NCBI RefSeq assembly: GCF_024679245.1
Contig: NC_090185.1
Location: forward strand, 2,097,464 to 2,161,463
DNA length: 64,000 nt
DNA from: Pseudorasbora parva
Taxonomy: Eukaryota > Chordata > Actinopteri > Cypriniformes > Gobionidae
Reading direction: 5' to 3'
In this document: piece after piece, positions 46,091 through 56,276 of the stretch
Layout of the letters: each line of letters starts with the position of its first letter
How positions within the stretch are numbered: the stretch's first letter is position 1
The notes under the pieces: generated by a model
The model's input: only the letters and a program-made list of their open reading frames with translations
What the model was told of the DNA's origin: nothing
Databases searched by the model: none
Made by a program: the position numbers and the translations under genes

Positions 46091-47040
46091 TGTGTCTGAG
46101 TATTTCACAATCTGCTCAGTTACTGGGATTTTCACACACAACCATTTCTAGGGTTTACAAAGAATGGTGTGAAAAGGGAAGAGCATCCAGTATGCAGCAG
46201 TCCTGTGGGAGAAAATGCCTTGTTGATGCTCGAGGTCAGAGGAGAATGGGCCGACTGATTCAAGCTGATAGAAGAGCAACTTTGACTGAAATAACCACTC
46301 GTTACAACCGAGGTATGCAGCAAAGCATTGGTGAAGCCACAACACACACAACCTTGAGGCGGATGGGCTACAACAGCAGAAGACCCCACCGGGTACCACT
46401 CATCTCCACTACAAACAGGAAAAAGAGGCTACAGATTGCACAAGCTCACCAAAATTAGACAGTTGAAGACTGGAAAAATGTGGTCTGGTCTGATGAGTCT
46501 CTATTTCTGTTGAGGCATTCAGATGGTGGAGTCAGAATTTGGCGTAAACAGAATGAGAACATGGATCCATCATGCCTTGTTCCCACTGTGCAGGCTGGTG
46601 GTGGTGGTGTAATGGTGTGGGGGATGTTTTCTTGGCACACTTTAGGCCCCTTAGAGCCAATTGGGCATCGTTTAAATGCCACGGCCTACCTGAGCATTGT
46701 TTCTGACCATGTCCATCCCTTTATGTCCACCATGTCCCCATCCTCTGATGGCTACTTCCAGCAGGATAATGCACCATGTCACAAAGCTCCAATCATTTCA
46801 GATTGGTTTCTTGAACATGACAATGAGTTGACTGTACTAAAATGGCCGCCACAGTCCCCAGATCTCAACCCAATAGAGCATCTTTGGGATGTGGTGGAAC
46901 GGGAGCTTCGTGCCCTGGATGTGCATCCCACAAATCTCCATCAACTGCAAGATGCTCTCCTATCAATATGGGCCGACATTTCGAAAGAATGCTTTCAGCA
47001 GCTTGTTGATCAATGCCACGGAGAATTAAGCCAGTTCTGA
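46078..47040 (+). pseudogene. Tc1-type transposase with a single in-frame stop
   Basis: One frame of 321 codons interrupted only by TAG at 46456-46458, where family members have Trp (AHQN, stop, TVEDWKN). The helix-turn-helix part reads SISQSAQLLGFSHTTISRVY and SMQQSCGRK, followed by MGRLIQADRRATLTEITTRY and a basic NSRRPHRVPL linker. The catalytic core shows WSDES, FQQDNAPCHK and SPDLNPIEHLWD, the DD34E triad of Tc1. It catalyses cut-and-paste at TA. The N-terminal region before SISQ and the left terminal repeat are missing, so this is a 5'-truncated copy, but the high integrity elsewhere suggests a young insertion. Confidence 0.92.
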
Positions 47041-47092
47041 AGGCGATAGGGGGTCAAACACAGTATTAGTATGGTGCTCCTAATAATCCTTA
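47041..47092 (+). mobile_element. Tc1 element 3' end, partial terminal repeat
   Basis: Immediately after the transposase stop, tatggtgctcctaataatcc resembles the inner part of a Tc1 terminal inverted repeat. The outer bases appear to be replaced by ttattaatcc. Confidence 0.5.
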
Positions 47093-48425
47093 TTAATCCT
47101 CATTATAATGTCAGAAACAATGCTCAGGTAGTCTGTGGCACTTACATTTCAAATGAAAAGCACTGGTTTCAGATTTGATCACACGGCTGTCGCGCTGTAC
47201 CGTCACGTTTAGGATACTGACCACCTTTTTCATCAGAGCATGTGAGAGGAGCACAGTTGTGTGACGCTCCGCTAGATATTCCGCTCTATGCCAGTGAGCT
47301 CCACAATTCACTATAAATGTGAATTATTTGATTTAAATCTAGTGATTTCAAGCTTTATTTAGACGTGTGTTTCATGTTTATGTCATCTTTTCAACGAGTT
47401 TCAGATTCTCGCAGATAGAAAGCGCACCTTTTTTTATAAATTTTAGTAAAGCACAAAGTTTTGTTGTTATGTGAGTGTACACAAATAAAAGTAGACAATT
47501 AATAGTTTATAATTATGTCTCACATTTATCTGTATGGCCAAAAATGACGGAGTATTGCGAGTTATAGGCAACCCCCAGTCATGACTCGCGAGGGGAAAAA
47601 ACATCAGAACTCGCCGGTGCGTTCTTCAGCCAGAGGGTTAAAGAATCCGTAGCCTATTTAGTTTCATATTTATGTTTAAATAATAGCCCATAATATAATT
47701 TATTATTATTATTAGTCATTATTTTAATTAGGGATGCATAAAATATTCGGCCGAGAATGTGCATTCTTGGCCGAAAGACTTTCATCACCGAAATACGTCC
47801 GAAATGTGGTGACGCAAACAGAAACCGCGACCTGCGTGCTGGTCTAAAGATGTGGTTCATCTCACATCTGATGACGCATCTATGGGTTGTAACTTGAAAA
47901 TAATACTTTTTTTATGTTTCTCTTGATGGATACACGCACTGGCTCCTCAGTGATACACTAACACCAGCGATTATAAAAGAAAAACGTGGGCAAAGCGGTC
48001 TCTCTTTATAAACTTTGTTCACTGCATGCGAGTGCAGCCTTATAGGTTTGAATATGGACAGTCATTTTCACCATCATCACCCGCGTGTAGTGCCAGAAGA
48101 CGTGAATGAGAACATCTTAAACTGAACATATGTAGATCCTAGAAATCTAAATTTTCTCGGGGGAGCATGCCCCCGAATCCCCCTAAATAACTCACATTTG
48201 GAGTCTTAGTGATTATAAAAGAGTGTATTTTTTACGATTAAGGGATGTAGGCCCTACATTATGGTGACACAGCCATTAATATTTGATTTGTAAATGATAA
48301 TAAACAACCGATATCCTGATATAGAAATGAAACCTAAACCTAAAGTGTTACATAGGCTAGGTAAGGGTGCAGCCCAGGGGCCCATAGCCTGCACTGGGGC
48401 CCATCATTAGTAAGTTACGCCACTG
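47093..48425. other. GIMAP intron; transposon ends but no gene
   Basis: 47729-47765 (tagggatgcataaaatattc, ggccga) is a typical left end of a fish hAT element. 48160-48185 (tcgggggagcatgcccccga) is a perfect palindrome. 48405-48425 (taagttacgccactgg) looks like the right end of another hAT-type element. The elements cannot be paired up with confidence. Confidence 0.45.
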
Positions 48426-48439
48426 GACTACGTACGATC

Positions 48440-48625
48440 CTACTTAAACCAGTTTGCAACAGTTAGTCCTTCTTGTCTTGATACCTGCCTTAAGGACTAT
48501 TTTGGTAAAGGGGAAATAATATCCTGCGTTTATAACACCATTCAGGCCTCCCAATTACCTGCTACATCTTCAATAAAAAGTCTATGGGAGGAAGAATTAG
48601 AGTCAGAGATTTCAAATGACCTTAA
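48440..48625 (+). mobile_element. L1-like LINE ORF2, C-terminal region (left half)
   Basis: The plus frame reads YLNQFATVSPSCLDTCLKDY, then TIQASQLPATSSIKSLWEEE and LESEISNDL, a region after the RT core typical of L1-type ORF2. It stops at the piggyBac insertion site TTAA and resumes at 51606. Confidence 0.65.
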
Positions 48626-49157
48626 CCCTTGTATGGTGTTCGGGTCTGTTTGACCAGTTTTCATTTTTTATCAAAAGAAAAATGATACGATTCATTATTT
48701 TTTCAAACTGAGACTCATTGGCCTTGGCTCATTTTCTGTGAAGAATATATATCAGAACACATTTTCAATGACCACACCCCCTACACATCAATATTACACA
48801 CAGGATGTTCGGGTCCACTGGACCCGGGGCTAATAAAAGTGTGGGAATTGTAGGTCCTGTGTACCTTTACTCTGTCCTCCTCCGGTCAGGGCCTGCTGTT
48901 AGTGTGTGTGTGTTCATGTATATGGTTTATGAGGACACAAATGTGTATAATGGCATGGGTAAACATGGTTTATGACAATATCTCTGTCCTCATACTAAAA
49001 CATACTAAATGGTGTTTTTTGAAATTCAAAAAATGCCAAAAACTTTCTCTGATTGGTAGGTTTATGGGGATGGTTAGTGTATGGGGATAGATTATACAGT
49101 TTGTACATTAGAAAAACCATTATGCCTGAGAGTAACCATAATACCACATATCTGTGT

Positions 49158-49170
49158 GCGTGTGTGTGCG

Positions 49171-49223
<53 letters not shown>

Positions 49224-49224
49224 C
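49158..49224. repeat. (GT)n microsatellite
   Basis: About 65 bp of GT/GC-GT dinucleotides within the piggyBac element. Confidence 0.95.
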
Positions 49225-49539
49225 TGCGTGAATGTGAGAGAGTAGCTACAAGAGTGAGTTTTGTTTCTACCCCTGCTGTTCTCACACGAGGTTGCGATTC
49301 TTAAATGTGATCTAACAAAGGTAAAGAGAAAATATTGACCATATATTATGTTTATATTGCTTGTAATCGGGATGAAGTAAACATCTGTTGAGTATTTTAA
49401 CATAATTTTTTTGATTGTGTTGAATTAAAAACCCAAAAATGCAGCGGGTCCACCAGTAGGGTGACCACCCGTCCCGCGTAGCGCGTGCGCGCACAGCGTT
49501 TGAAGCCAAATGTATGCGTCCCGCAAATTGAGACCGTCC

Positions 49540-50302
49540 CTGCGTCCCAATTCGCATACTATCCATCCTAAATAGTATTCGAAAATAGAATTAGTATGTC
49601 CCAAATCGTAGTATGTTGAAAAGAGTATTCCAAAGATTCCCGGATGGTTTACTATTTCCGGTCCGAATTCACAGTATGGATCGATGGGCACTCTAACGGC
49701 TGATATTGCCCACAACCCATTGCGAGTTGGACGAGGATTCGATTAGAACTACAAACGCGGATAAAAAGCGTTAAAAAACTACAAACATGACGGATGTGCG
49801 AGTTCGACGGTTAAGTAGAGAAGTTTAGATAAAGGGGTTTGAGTGACCAACTATCAATATTTAACCTGACAAAAATATATTTATTCAGTGTTGTCACATT
49901 ATATTTCACCCGCAGCAGCATTGAGAACTTTTGAAATGACACGTTTGGCCATTAACTTTTAAATGCATCATTATATTTAAACTGTAAATACATGAGGAGA
50001 GTCTCTGCATTAAAGACCCACAAATGGCAGATCAACGAGCGGCTACATTTCTCTCCGATACGGTAGGAGATTAAACTGAATGTGAAGGATTTGAACTGTG
50101 ACGAATCTGACGATGATTGACAGGGCAGATAAACGGTGACGGGATGCACGTAACTAAGCGACAGAGTCCGTTAAAGATGGCGAAGTAGTATGTCCCGAAG
50201 CTTGCATACTTTTCTGCTACACACTCAAAAGTATATACTTTTTCTTCACAAAAAGAGTACATACTTTTAGGACGTAGTATAAGTAGGCGAATTGGGACGC
50301 AG
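49540..50302. mobile_element. Innermost nested DNA element, 763 bp
   Basis: The ends CTGCGTCCCAATTCGC and GCGAATTGGGACGCAG are perfect 16-bp inverted repeats. Just inside, catactatccatcctaaata at the left is echoed by tacttttaggacgtagtata at the right. A stray piece of this right end also sits at 12283-12312. The superfamily is not determined. Confidence 0.8.
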
Positions 50303-50552
50303 CACGTGTCACGCATGCTTGCTCAAAAAGTTGGTCGCTCTATATCCTCGTGCCTCAGGTAGCCAAACCAACATTACTTGACAGTTCAGCACACTACTGT
50401 TGCCACACACACCCCTCAGTTGAACTGCTGTTGTCAACTTTTTCGTTGTTGTCATGACAGCGCACGCACGTGCATACCAGACACACTTGGAACTTTTTAG
50501 ATTCATTTTCCTATTCGAAAAATGGAGTCTGAGGCGCCGCAATCATCAACTA

Positions 50553-50630
50553 AAGAGAAGGAGTGGGTACAAGAAAGACTGGGAAAATGAATATTTGTGA
50601 CTGAAAGGTGTTGACCGAGAGAGCTTTTTT
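50553..50630 (+). pseudogene. hAT zinc-finger protein fragment, second copy
   Basis: The frame reads KRRSGYKKDWENEYL, TGA (50598-50600), LKGVDRESFF, stop. It aligns with 11121-11200 (basic start, Tyr, Trp, TGA at the same place, then Leu and Val). The zinc-binding part is lost. The ATG at 50522 lies in a different frame, with the same offset as in the other copy. Confidence 0.5.
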
Positions 50631-51605
50631 TGACCTTTGCAAAACGTCTCTCTCAATCGGACATACGATGTCAAACGACACAGACTCAAACTGCAAAAAA
50701 TGCTTTTCTTAGTATTTTTGTATTACGCTTGTTTCTAGCCAAAATATAAATAAAAAATATCAAACAAAAGTAATTGTCTTGTTTTGGGAACAAATACCTC
50801 TATTTAAAGAGTTTTTGCTTAAAATAAGACAAATAATCTGCCAATGGGGTAAGAAAAATAATCTTAATTCAAGCAGAAAACAAGATTATTTTTCTCACCA
50901 TTGGCATATTATTTTGCTTAATTTTGAGTGATTTCCCCCCCCCCCCCAAAACAAGACAATATTTTTTACATGTCTAGTAAATGTTTCTTAATTTAAGAAT
51001 TGTTAGATATTTAGACTTAAAACAAGACAAAAATACTATAGTAAGAGATATATTGCAGTGCAGACTTTATACTAACATGGAAGTTCCCCATCCTTCCCCT
51101 CCTTCTCATTCCGTGAACCTCTAGACTTCACTTTACTTTTAGTTTAACTTTAACTTAACTATTTATTTATTTTTCTGTTCCTGTGGTGTTGAGCAACTAC
51201 AAATTGTGCTAATCCTATAATTTGATATTATACTTTATTTAAAGTGAATAAATTGTAATGAAAAATAAGTACAGTAAAATAGCTAAAGTAAATCGTAAGT
51301 GGAATCTGTCAATTCATTGAATGTTCAAAATATTATGTCAAAAATACACATTGGTTGGCCTATTCATGAGCATACATCAGCAATTAGCCTACACATGTTT
51401 AGGGGAATAGGGCATTATTAATATACCACGTAAGGTGCTATGTGCTAGAAATGGGTAAACCACTATCTGCCCGTCTGCAGTGTCCCACATTGTCCCTCAG
51501 AAACATACCCTTTGTCCCCCCTTGAGCTTATTAGCAGGTGGTCACCCTATTCCCCAGATCCACGAACACTGGCTGAGTAACAAAACTATGAACACCACAC
51601 AAGGG

Positions 51606-51880
51606 TTAATGGCGGGTAGCCTGTAAGAGATTAATATATGTTTTATCTATAAACTCCAGACATTGCCTCATCCAGTTCAAAAGCTTGCATAGACTACACT
51701 GCTATAAAACAAAATTATCCAGAATATTTCTCTCTCCAAAATATGGCAAATGTAGGACGGCTGATGAAACCCTGCTTCACATTATGCATTTATTCTCAGT
51801 CTTCAAGACTTTTGGCGCAAGATTTTCAGAAGAAAAACACGGAGGATCTTGAGATTTGATTGCTGTTCATATACGATAAA
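51606..51880 (+). mobile_element. L1-like LINE ORF2, C-terminal region (right half)
   Basis: After the insertion the frame reads CLIQFKSLHRLHCYKTKLSR, IFLSPKYGKCRTADETLLHI and MHLFSVF, the conserved L1 C-terminal block with the Cys/His-rich segment. It is the continuation of 48440-48625. Confidence 0.7.
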
Positions 51881-52130
51881 TAAAATAAAAATGTAGTGGA
51901 GCAAAAAGTACGATATTTGCCGTTTAAATATAGTGAAGTTAAAGTCATAAGTCTCCAGAAAAAACAATACTCAAGTAAATGTAGTATTTACTATATCCAC
52001 CTGTGGTTCAATGCCACGGCGTACAACAACTAAACGAGTTAACCATTGTCTAGTGTGGCTAATATTTCATAAACACGGAGGAAGCATTCCTTCATCATAA
52101 TCTATATTTGTGTCGTAAATTAATTCTTAC

Positions 52131-52146
52131 CTGAACTCGACGCCAT
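52131..52146 (-). CDS. First coding exon of the GIMAP gene (16 nt: MASSS + 1 nt)
   Basis: Minus strand ATG GCG TCG AGT TCA G, then donor GTAAGAATTA. The phase-1 end matches the acceptor of the nearest downstream AIG1 exon at 45212, where the split codon G/TG would be Val (MASSS-V-KDLRIVLLG). The only other copy of this motif in the window is at 10648-10663, with related intron 1 sequence. If correct, intron 1 is about 6.9 kb, much of it the L1/piggyBac/Tc1 pile-up. It is far too short for open-frame searches. Confidence 0.6.
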
Positions 52147-52556
52147 TGCAACAGCTTGAATCAAAACCGAAAGAAAAGACGAGAGCTCACGCCTTCGGAG
52201 GTCGGGGAAAAGGATTTTATTATTCCGTCCAATAAATATTTTGAAACCAGAAATTAAACATAAAAGATGCAGTTTCTAATTTAACTCTAACGAATATAAA
52301 ATAAGCACATACAAACTAATTTTCATAAATAGGCTATAAATATATAGGCTGCAGAGTCGTGGTGTCCATGGGTGGCAGGTGCCATTGAAGCATCCCGACG
52401 GTTTAACAGCTGACTTTTCTCCGTTAGAAATCAATGACACTGGCACAAAAGCATTGTACACACTCCCGCTGAACTAAGTTTCCAATTCACCTATTAACCG
52501 TTTACGGCTGAGCATGGTCTCAGCAATGCTTAGGTAGGTGGAGCGAGTCAAAGTAA

Positions 52557-52985
52557 CATCCCAGCAAACACAGAACGTTCCCCTAACGTTAGTTTTTGGT
52601 TCCCATTTGGTTATTTTTTGGGAAACAAATGCTAACGTTAGGGCAACGTTCTTTTTAGGTTTTATTTTTTACAACCATAAAATAACGTTCCCAGAACGTT
52701 GCAGGGTGGTTACTTTTAAATAACCAAGAAATAAGAGCATTACCTAATGGTTAATTTTAGGTTATTATTTTGCAACCATAAAACAACGTCCCCAGAATTG
52801 AAGGTTTTCTTTTTTGAATAAACTAACAACTTATAGAGAACCTTTCATAATGGTTATTTTTAGGTTATTTTGTAACCATAACATTACAAAAAAAGCTGCA
52901 GGGTGTGTTTTTTATAACCTATAAACGACTTACAGAGATGTTCCAAAAATGTTTTTTTTTTTTTTAAATTACTTATAAAGCATAG
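52557..52985. repeat. AACGTT-rich dispersed repeat with internal subrepeats
   Basis: Begins ccagcaaacacagaacgttc and has repeated blocks of ttaggtta...gcaaccataa and aacgttcccagaacgtt, with a period near 100 bp in the middle. It resembles a DNA-transposon terminus family of fish, but a right end was not found. Confidence 0.5.
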
Positions 52986-53551
52986 ATTACCTAATGGTAT
53001 TATTATTATCTGCACACTTTAGCATGGCCAGGTGTGAATAACAAAACGTGACTTTCCATAGCTGAATTAAGCAAAGTGAAAAGACAACCATAAAATCATG
53101 TTTGTATTCATTGCATGCAAGCTCTCCAGCACGCGTTTTCTCCAACAGCACACACTTCATGTCAGATCGTCGTATGAGAGAACAGTTATTAAATAGTATG
53201 AAAATCTGGACAGAATAATAGATTCAAAAAAAGGTGTCAGAATACGCAACCCGATCACCCCGAGTGTGCAATGTTGTGGAATGTATATGCCAAAACTCAT
53301 TTTGGCGTGCATATGATACGCACTTTATGGCTTATATATGACACAGCTCACTAGGGGGTTAAATGTTAGGCAATCAGGCAATGTTTTTTAAGGTATACCA
53401 TTACATACACATTGTTGAGCCATAATCTTTTGATCAAGAAAAAAACAAAACACCACAATTATACAGTGTTGAACAGTTTTATTAAAATAGGAACAAATGA
53501 AACAAACCTCAGTTTTACAAAGGACATTTATACCTCAGAGAGGATATATAG

Positions 53552-53552
53552 A

Positions 53553-53637
<85 letters not shown>
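53552..53637. repeat. (TA)n microsatellite
   Basis: About 86 bp of pure TA. Confidence 0.97.
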
Positions 53638-53639
<2 letters not shown>

Positions 53640-53785
53640 CATCAATGTTTTTGAGGCCAAATGTATTGTTGCAGTGTCACCGTGGTTGAATGTTACAATT
53701 TCTATGTGGCACTATATAATGCCTGGAATGAATCTGAATTGGCCACTTTGCTTCCCAATAATCATTTGAGACATTTTAAGCATGA

Positions 53786-54010
53786 ATGAGTGAGCACTCA
53801 GAAGAACATATAACTCGAAGTGTGATGGCTACGAAGTTCACACCAAGAATGAACAATTCCTTCATTCTGGGGAAGATAATGTGTTGCCATCTAAAAGATG
53901 AATTGAATGACTCTCCAGTGCTCCAGTATGGTCCAGATGTGTATACTCCAGGTTCTCCAGTACACATCTCACTAGTAAAGAAGATGGGGAAATGGGTAAG
54001 ACGTTTATAA
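53786..54010 (+). other. Unrecognised open frame between two TA arrays, possible exon
   Basis: A 74-residue plus-strand frame with balanced composition (ITRSVMATKFTPRMNNSFI, VLQYGPDVYTPGSPVHISL), unlike the surrounding AT-rich DNA. A donor-like GGG/TAAG-type sequence (aaatgggtaagacg) occurs near the end. No domain was recognised. It may be an exon, a retro-fragment or chance. Confidence 0.2.
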
Positions 54011-54226
54011 TCTCATATAATGAATTTTTTTTTTTCATTAACAGTGTTTAAGGTAATATCTAGAAGATGAATAAAACAATAATCTAACTAGAAAAATAAC
54101 TCCAACAGGTCCCTTTTCACAATTTTTATTTGTAATGAACGAAATAATATTCACAAAAGCTAAAAAATAAATAAAAAAAACAACAGCAAAATATTACAAA
54201 AATATATACACATTTAATTGAAAAAG

Positions 54227-54231
<5 letters not shown>

Positions 54232-54319
<88 letters not shown>
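54232..54319. repeat. (TA)n microsatellite
   Basis: About 88 bp of pure TA, abutting the left end of the Tc1-type MITE. Confidence 0.97.
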
Positions 54320-54322
<3 letters not shown>

Positions 54323-55242
54323 GCCAAAAGTTTGGACTCATTGCTATTTGTAATGTTTTTGAAAGTTTCTTCTGCTCATCAAGCCTGCATTTATTTGATC
54401 AAAAATACAGAAAAAAATGCAATAATGTGATAGTATTACAATTTAAAATAATTGTGTGGCAAGCAGCGAGGCGAGCGATAATGAATGCCAGCTGCGCGAC
54501 ACCGGTCTCGTCTCACCACGGCGGAGGGACCATAGATATCCTAAAGGCCTTTATTATGGATATCTACGGGAGGGACGAGCGAAGACTGGAAGACGAGAGG
54601 AAGTGTGAGTGTGCGGGCTGCCCGCGTTACTTTCGTTTTGTTTATTTATTTGATTAAAAGTTGTTGAACGTTCGCCGGTTCCCGATCCCTCCCATATCTA
54701 CGAACTTTATTACAAATTGGTTTTCAATTTATTATACTTTTAATGATCATTTATTTCTGTGATCAGAGCTGAATGTTCAGGATGGTTCCTCCAGTCTTCA
54801 GTGATCATCCTTCAGAAATCATTCTCAGATGAGGATTCATTTTTCAAAGTTGGAAACAGTTCTGCTGCTTAATATTTTTTCATAACCTGTGATACTTTTT
54901 TTATGATACTTTGATGAAGAAAAAAAAAGATTTTTTTTTAAAAATAGAAATCTTTTGTAACAACAATATACACTACTGATCAGTAATTTGGGGTCAGTCT
55001 TTTTTTTTTTTTTGTTACAGACTGGAGTAACGATGCTGAAAATTCAGCTTTGCTTCACAGAAATAAATGATCCTTTAAAGTATCCTATAATGAATTGAAA
55101 ACCAAATATTTTAAGTTGTAATAATATATCACATTACTACAATGTTTTCTGTATTTTTGATCAAATAAATGCAGGCTTGATGAGCAGAAGAAACTTGTTT
55201 CAAAAACATTACAAATAGAAATGTGTCCAAACTTTTGGCCTG
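54320..55242. mobile_element. Tc1-type MITE interrupted by a solo LTR
   Basis: Ends CAGGCCAAAAGTTTGGAC and its inverted partner TCCAAACTTTTGGCCTG, with TA on each side. This terminus is Tc1-like. The two halves are long inverted repeats (tgctcatcaagcctgcattt against aaatgcaggcttgatgagca and much more), so the element is a fold-back MITE. The solo LTR at 54455-54714 splits its left arm. Confidence 0.85.
54455..54714 (+). mobile_element. Solo LTR, 260 bp
   Basis: Starts TGTGGCAAGC and ends TTTATTACA (TG...CA), flanked by aattg on both sides (54450-54454, 54715-54719). After removal the MITE arm is continuous and still pairs with the other arm. It is GC-rich compared with its host. No internal retroelement sequence accompanies it. 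Confidence 0.8.
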
Positions 55243-55435
55243 TACTGCATATAAAGTTCATATTAATATAAACGAAGTTTTTAAAAAAGTTTATGGAATC
55301 ACAATTTTTTTTGTAATAATGCAATTATTTATAAAAATGTACATTCAATTCTTAAAAATATATAATATATAAACTTTAATACTACTTTCACAAATTATTA
55401 CTCGCGTGCCAAGCCCGCGAAACCATGGCAGCGGG

Positions 55436-55553
55436 CATATATAAGACCATCGCGTGCGCAGCCCGACTCACTTCTGATTGGACACTGACTGGACATCGCC
55501 GTCATATTTACGAATAGGCTACATCCATCCCCAGCACCACAAGTTTTTCTGAG
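55436..55553 (+). promoter_or_regulatory. Candidate TATA promoter and non-coding first exon
   Basis: catatataagacc is a strong TATA box in a locally GC-rich island. About 30 bp downstream is a plausible start, then a 5' leader, then a consensus-like donor GAG/GTAAAG after 55553. It could drive a gene to the right, outside recognisable coding sequence here, or be the promoter part of an LTR. No open frame was identified with it. Confidence 0.35.
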
Positions 55554-56272
55554 GTAAAGTGATTTTTTTTCTTAACGGTTTTATTTCAATTAAATTATTG
55601 AAACCATATGCCCAACAAAACACAATTACATATAATTATATAGACAGGATAATAATCAATTTGGAGAGGAAGTTCGTTTTTCTCAGGATAATGACTGCTT
55701 ACACAAGAACTCAAACAATTGTCATAAAATTGACGGACGGTCTTTTCCAGTAGATTTACTGGTAACACTTTATGTGACGAATATGAGTTAAATGCTTACA
55801 GTTATTAGATGAATTACCTATTTACACATTTATTGCAGAAGGTGAGGAATAGCAGAATTTAATCATTTTCACATTTAACGTTACATTTGTTGTAGCAATC
55901 AATAAACGCATTTGCAGGATCTACAAATGATGTCTAAAACATTTACAAGTGATGAATAGTCTAGATTAGGGGACGCTGAAAGCGTTGTAAATGCCTTGTA
56001 TACGTGTGCAGATCATTTGTAACGGTGATAAAGATTTGTAAATGATTTATTCATGCGTATACAACATCATCCCTAACAGGTGATGAACACTTTGAGGTGT
56101 GTACTTTAATGTAAATGCTGACTGGTGAGGGTATAGACAGCTGTCTTCTCTGACACGAGCACCTGATGCTTCACTGGAGGGTAAACCAGTTCACATTATC
56201 ACTAGACCCCACAGAACACCAGTCTGACCCACTGAGTAAAATGATTTAACCTAACACTGCAATCCCCTGGCT
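55554..56272. other. No gene seen
   Basis: AT-rich. ctggtaacactttatgtgac at about 55748 resembles the start of a common fish DNA repeat, with possible matching text near 57150 (ataatggtacactg), but the pairing is weak. Confidence 0.35.
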
Positions 56273-56276
56273 TTAA

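Larger units (their letters stand above)
49457..51549 (+). mobile_element. hAT element nested in piggyBac
   Basis: Ends TAGGGTGACCACC and GGTGGTCACCCTA are perfect inverted repeats. The flanking octamers tccaccag (49449) and ttccccag (51550) match at six of eight positions, a decayed duplication. It shares the zinc-finger remnant and overall layout with the hAT at 10786-12206 and contains a third nested element at 49540-50302. Confidence 0.85.
48626..51605. mobile_element. piggyBac-type element, 2980 bp including nested insertions
   Basis: TTAA on both sides (48622-48625, 51606-51609). The left end CCCTTGTATGGTGTTC and right end GAACACCACACAAGGG are inverted repeats of the standard fish piggyBac type. 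The L1 text resumes in the same region after excision, confirming the boundaries. There is no transposase inside. About two thirds of its length is a nested hAT (49457-51549). Confidence 0.9.

Noticed and set aside
24750..51880. Treating the L1 5' part (24.7-34.0 kb) and the L1 C-terminal part (48.4-51.9 kb) as one split element
   Set aside because: GIMAP exons on the other strand and unrelated elements lie between, and the RT part stops at a DIRS junction; two separate copies is the simpler reading.
53412..54430. Ile-Tyr repeat frames
   Set aside because: Translations of TA microsatellites.
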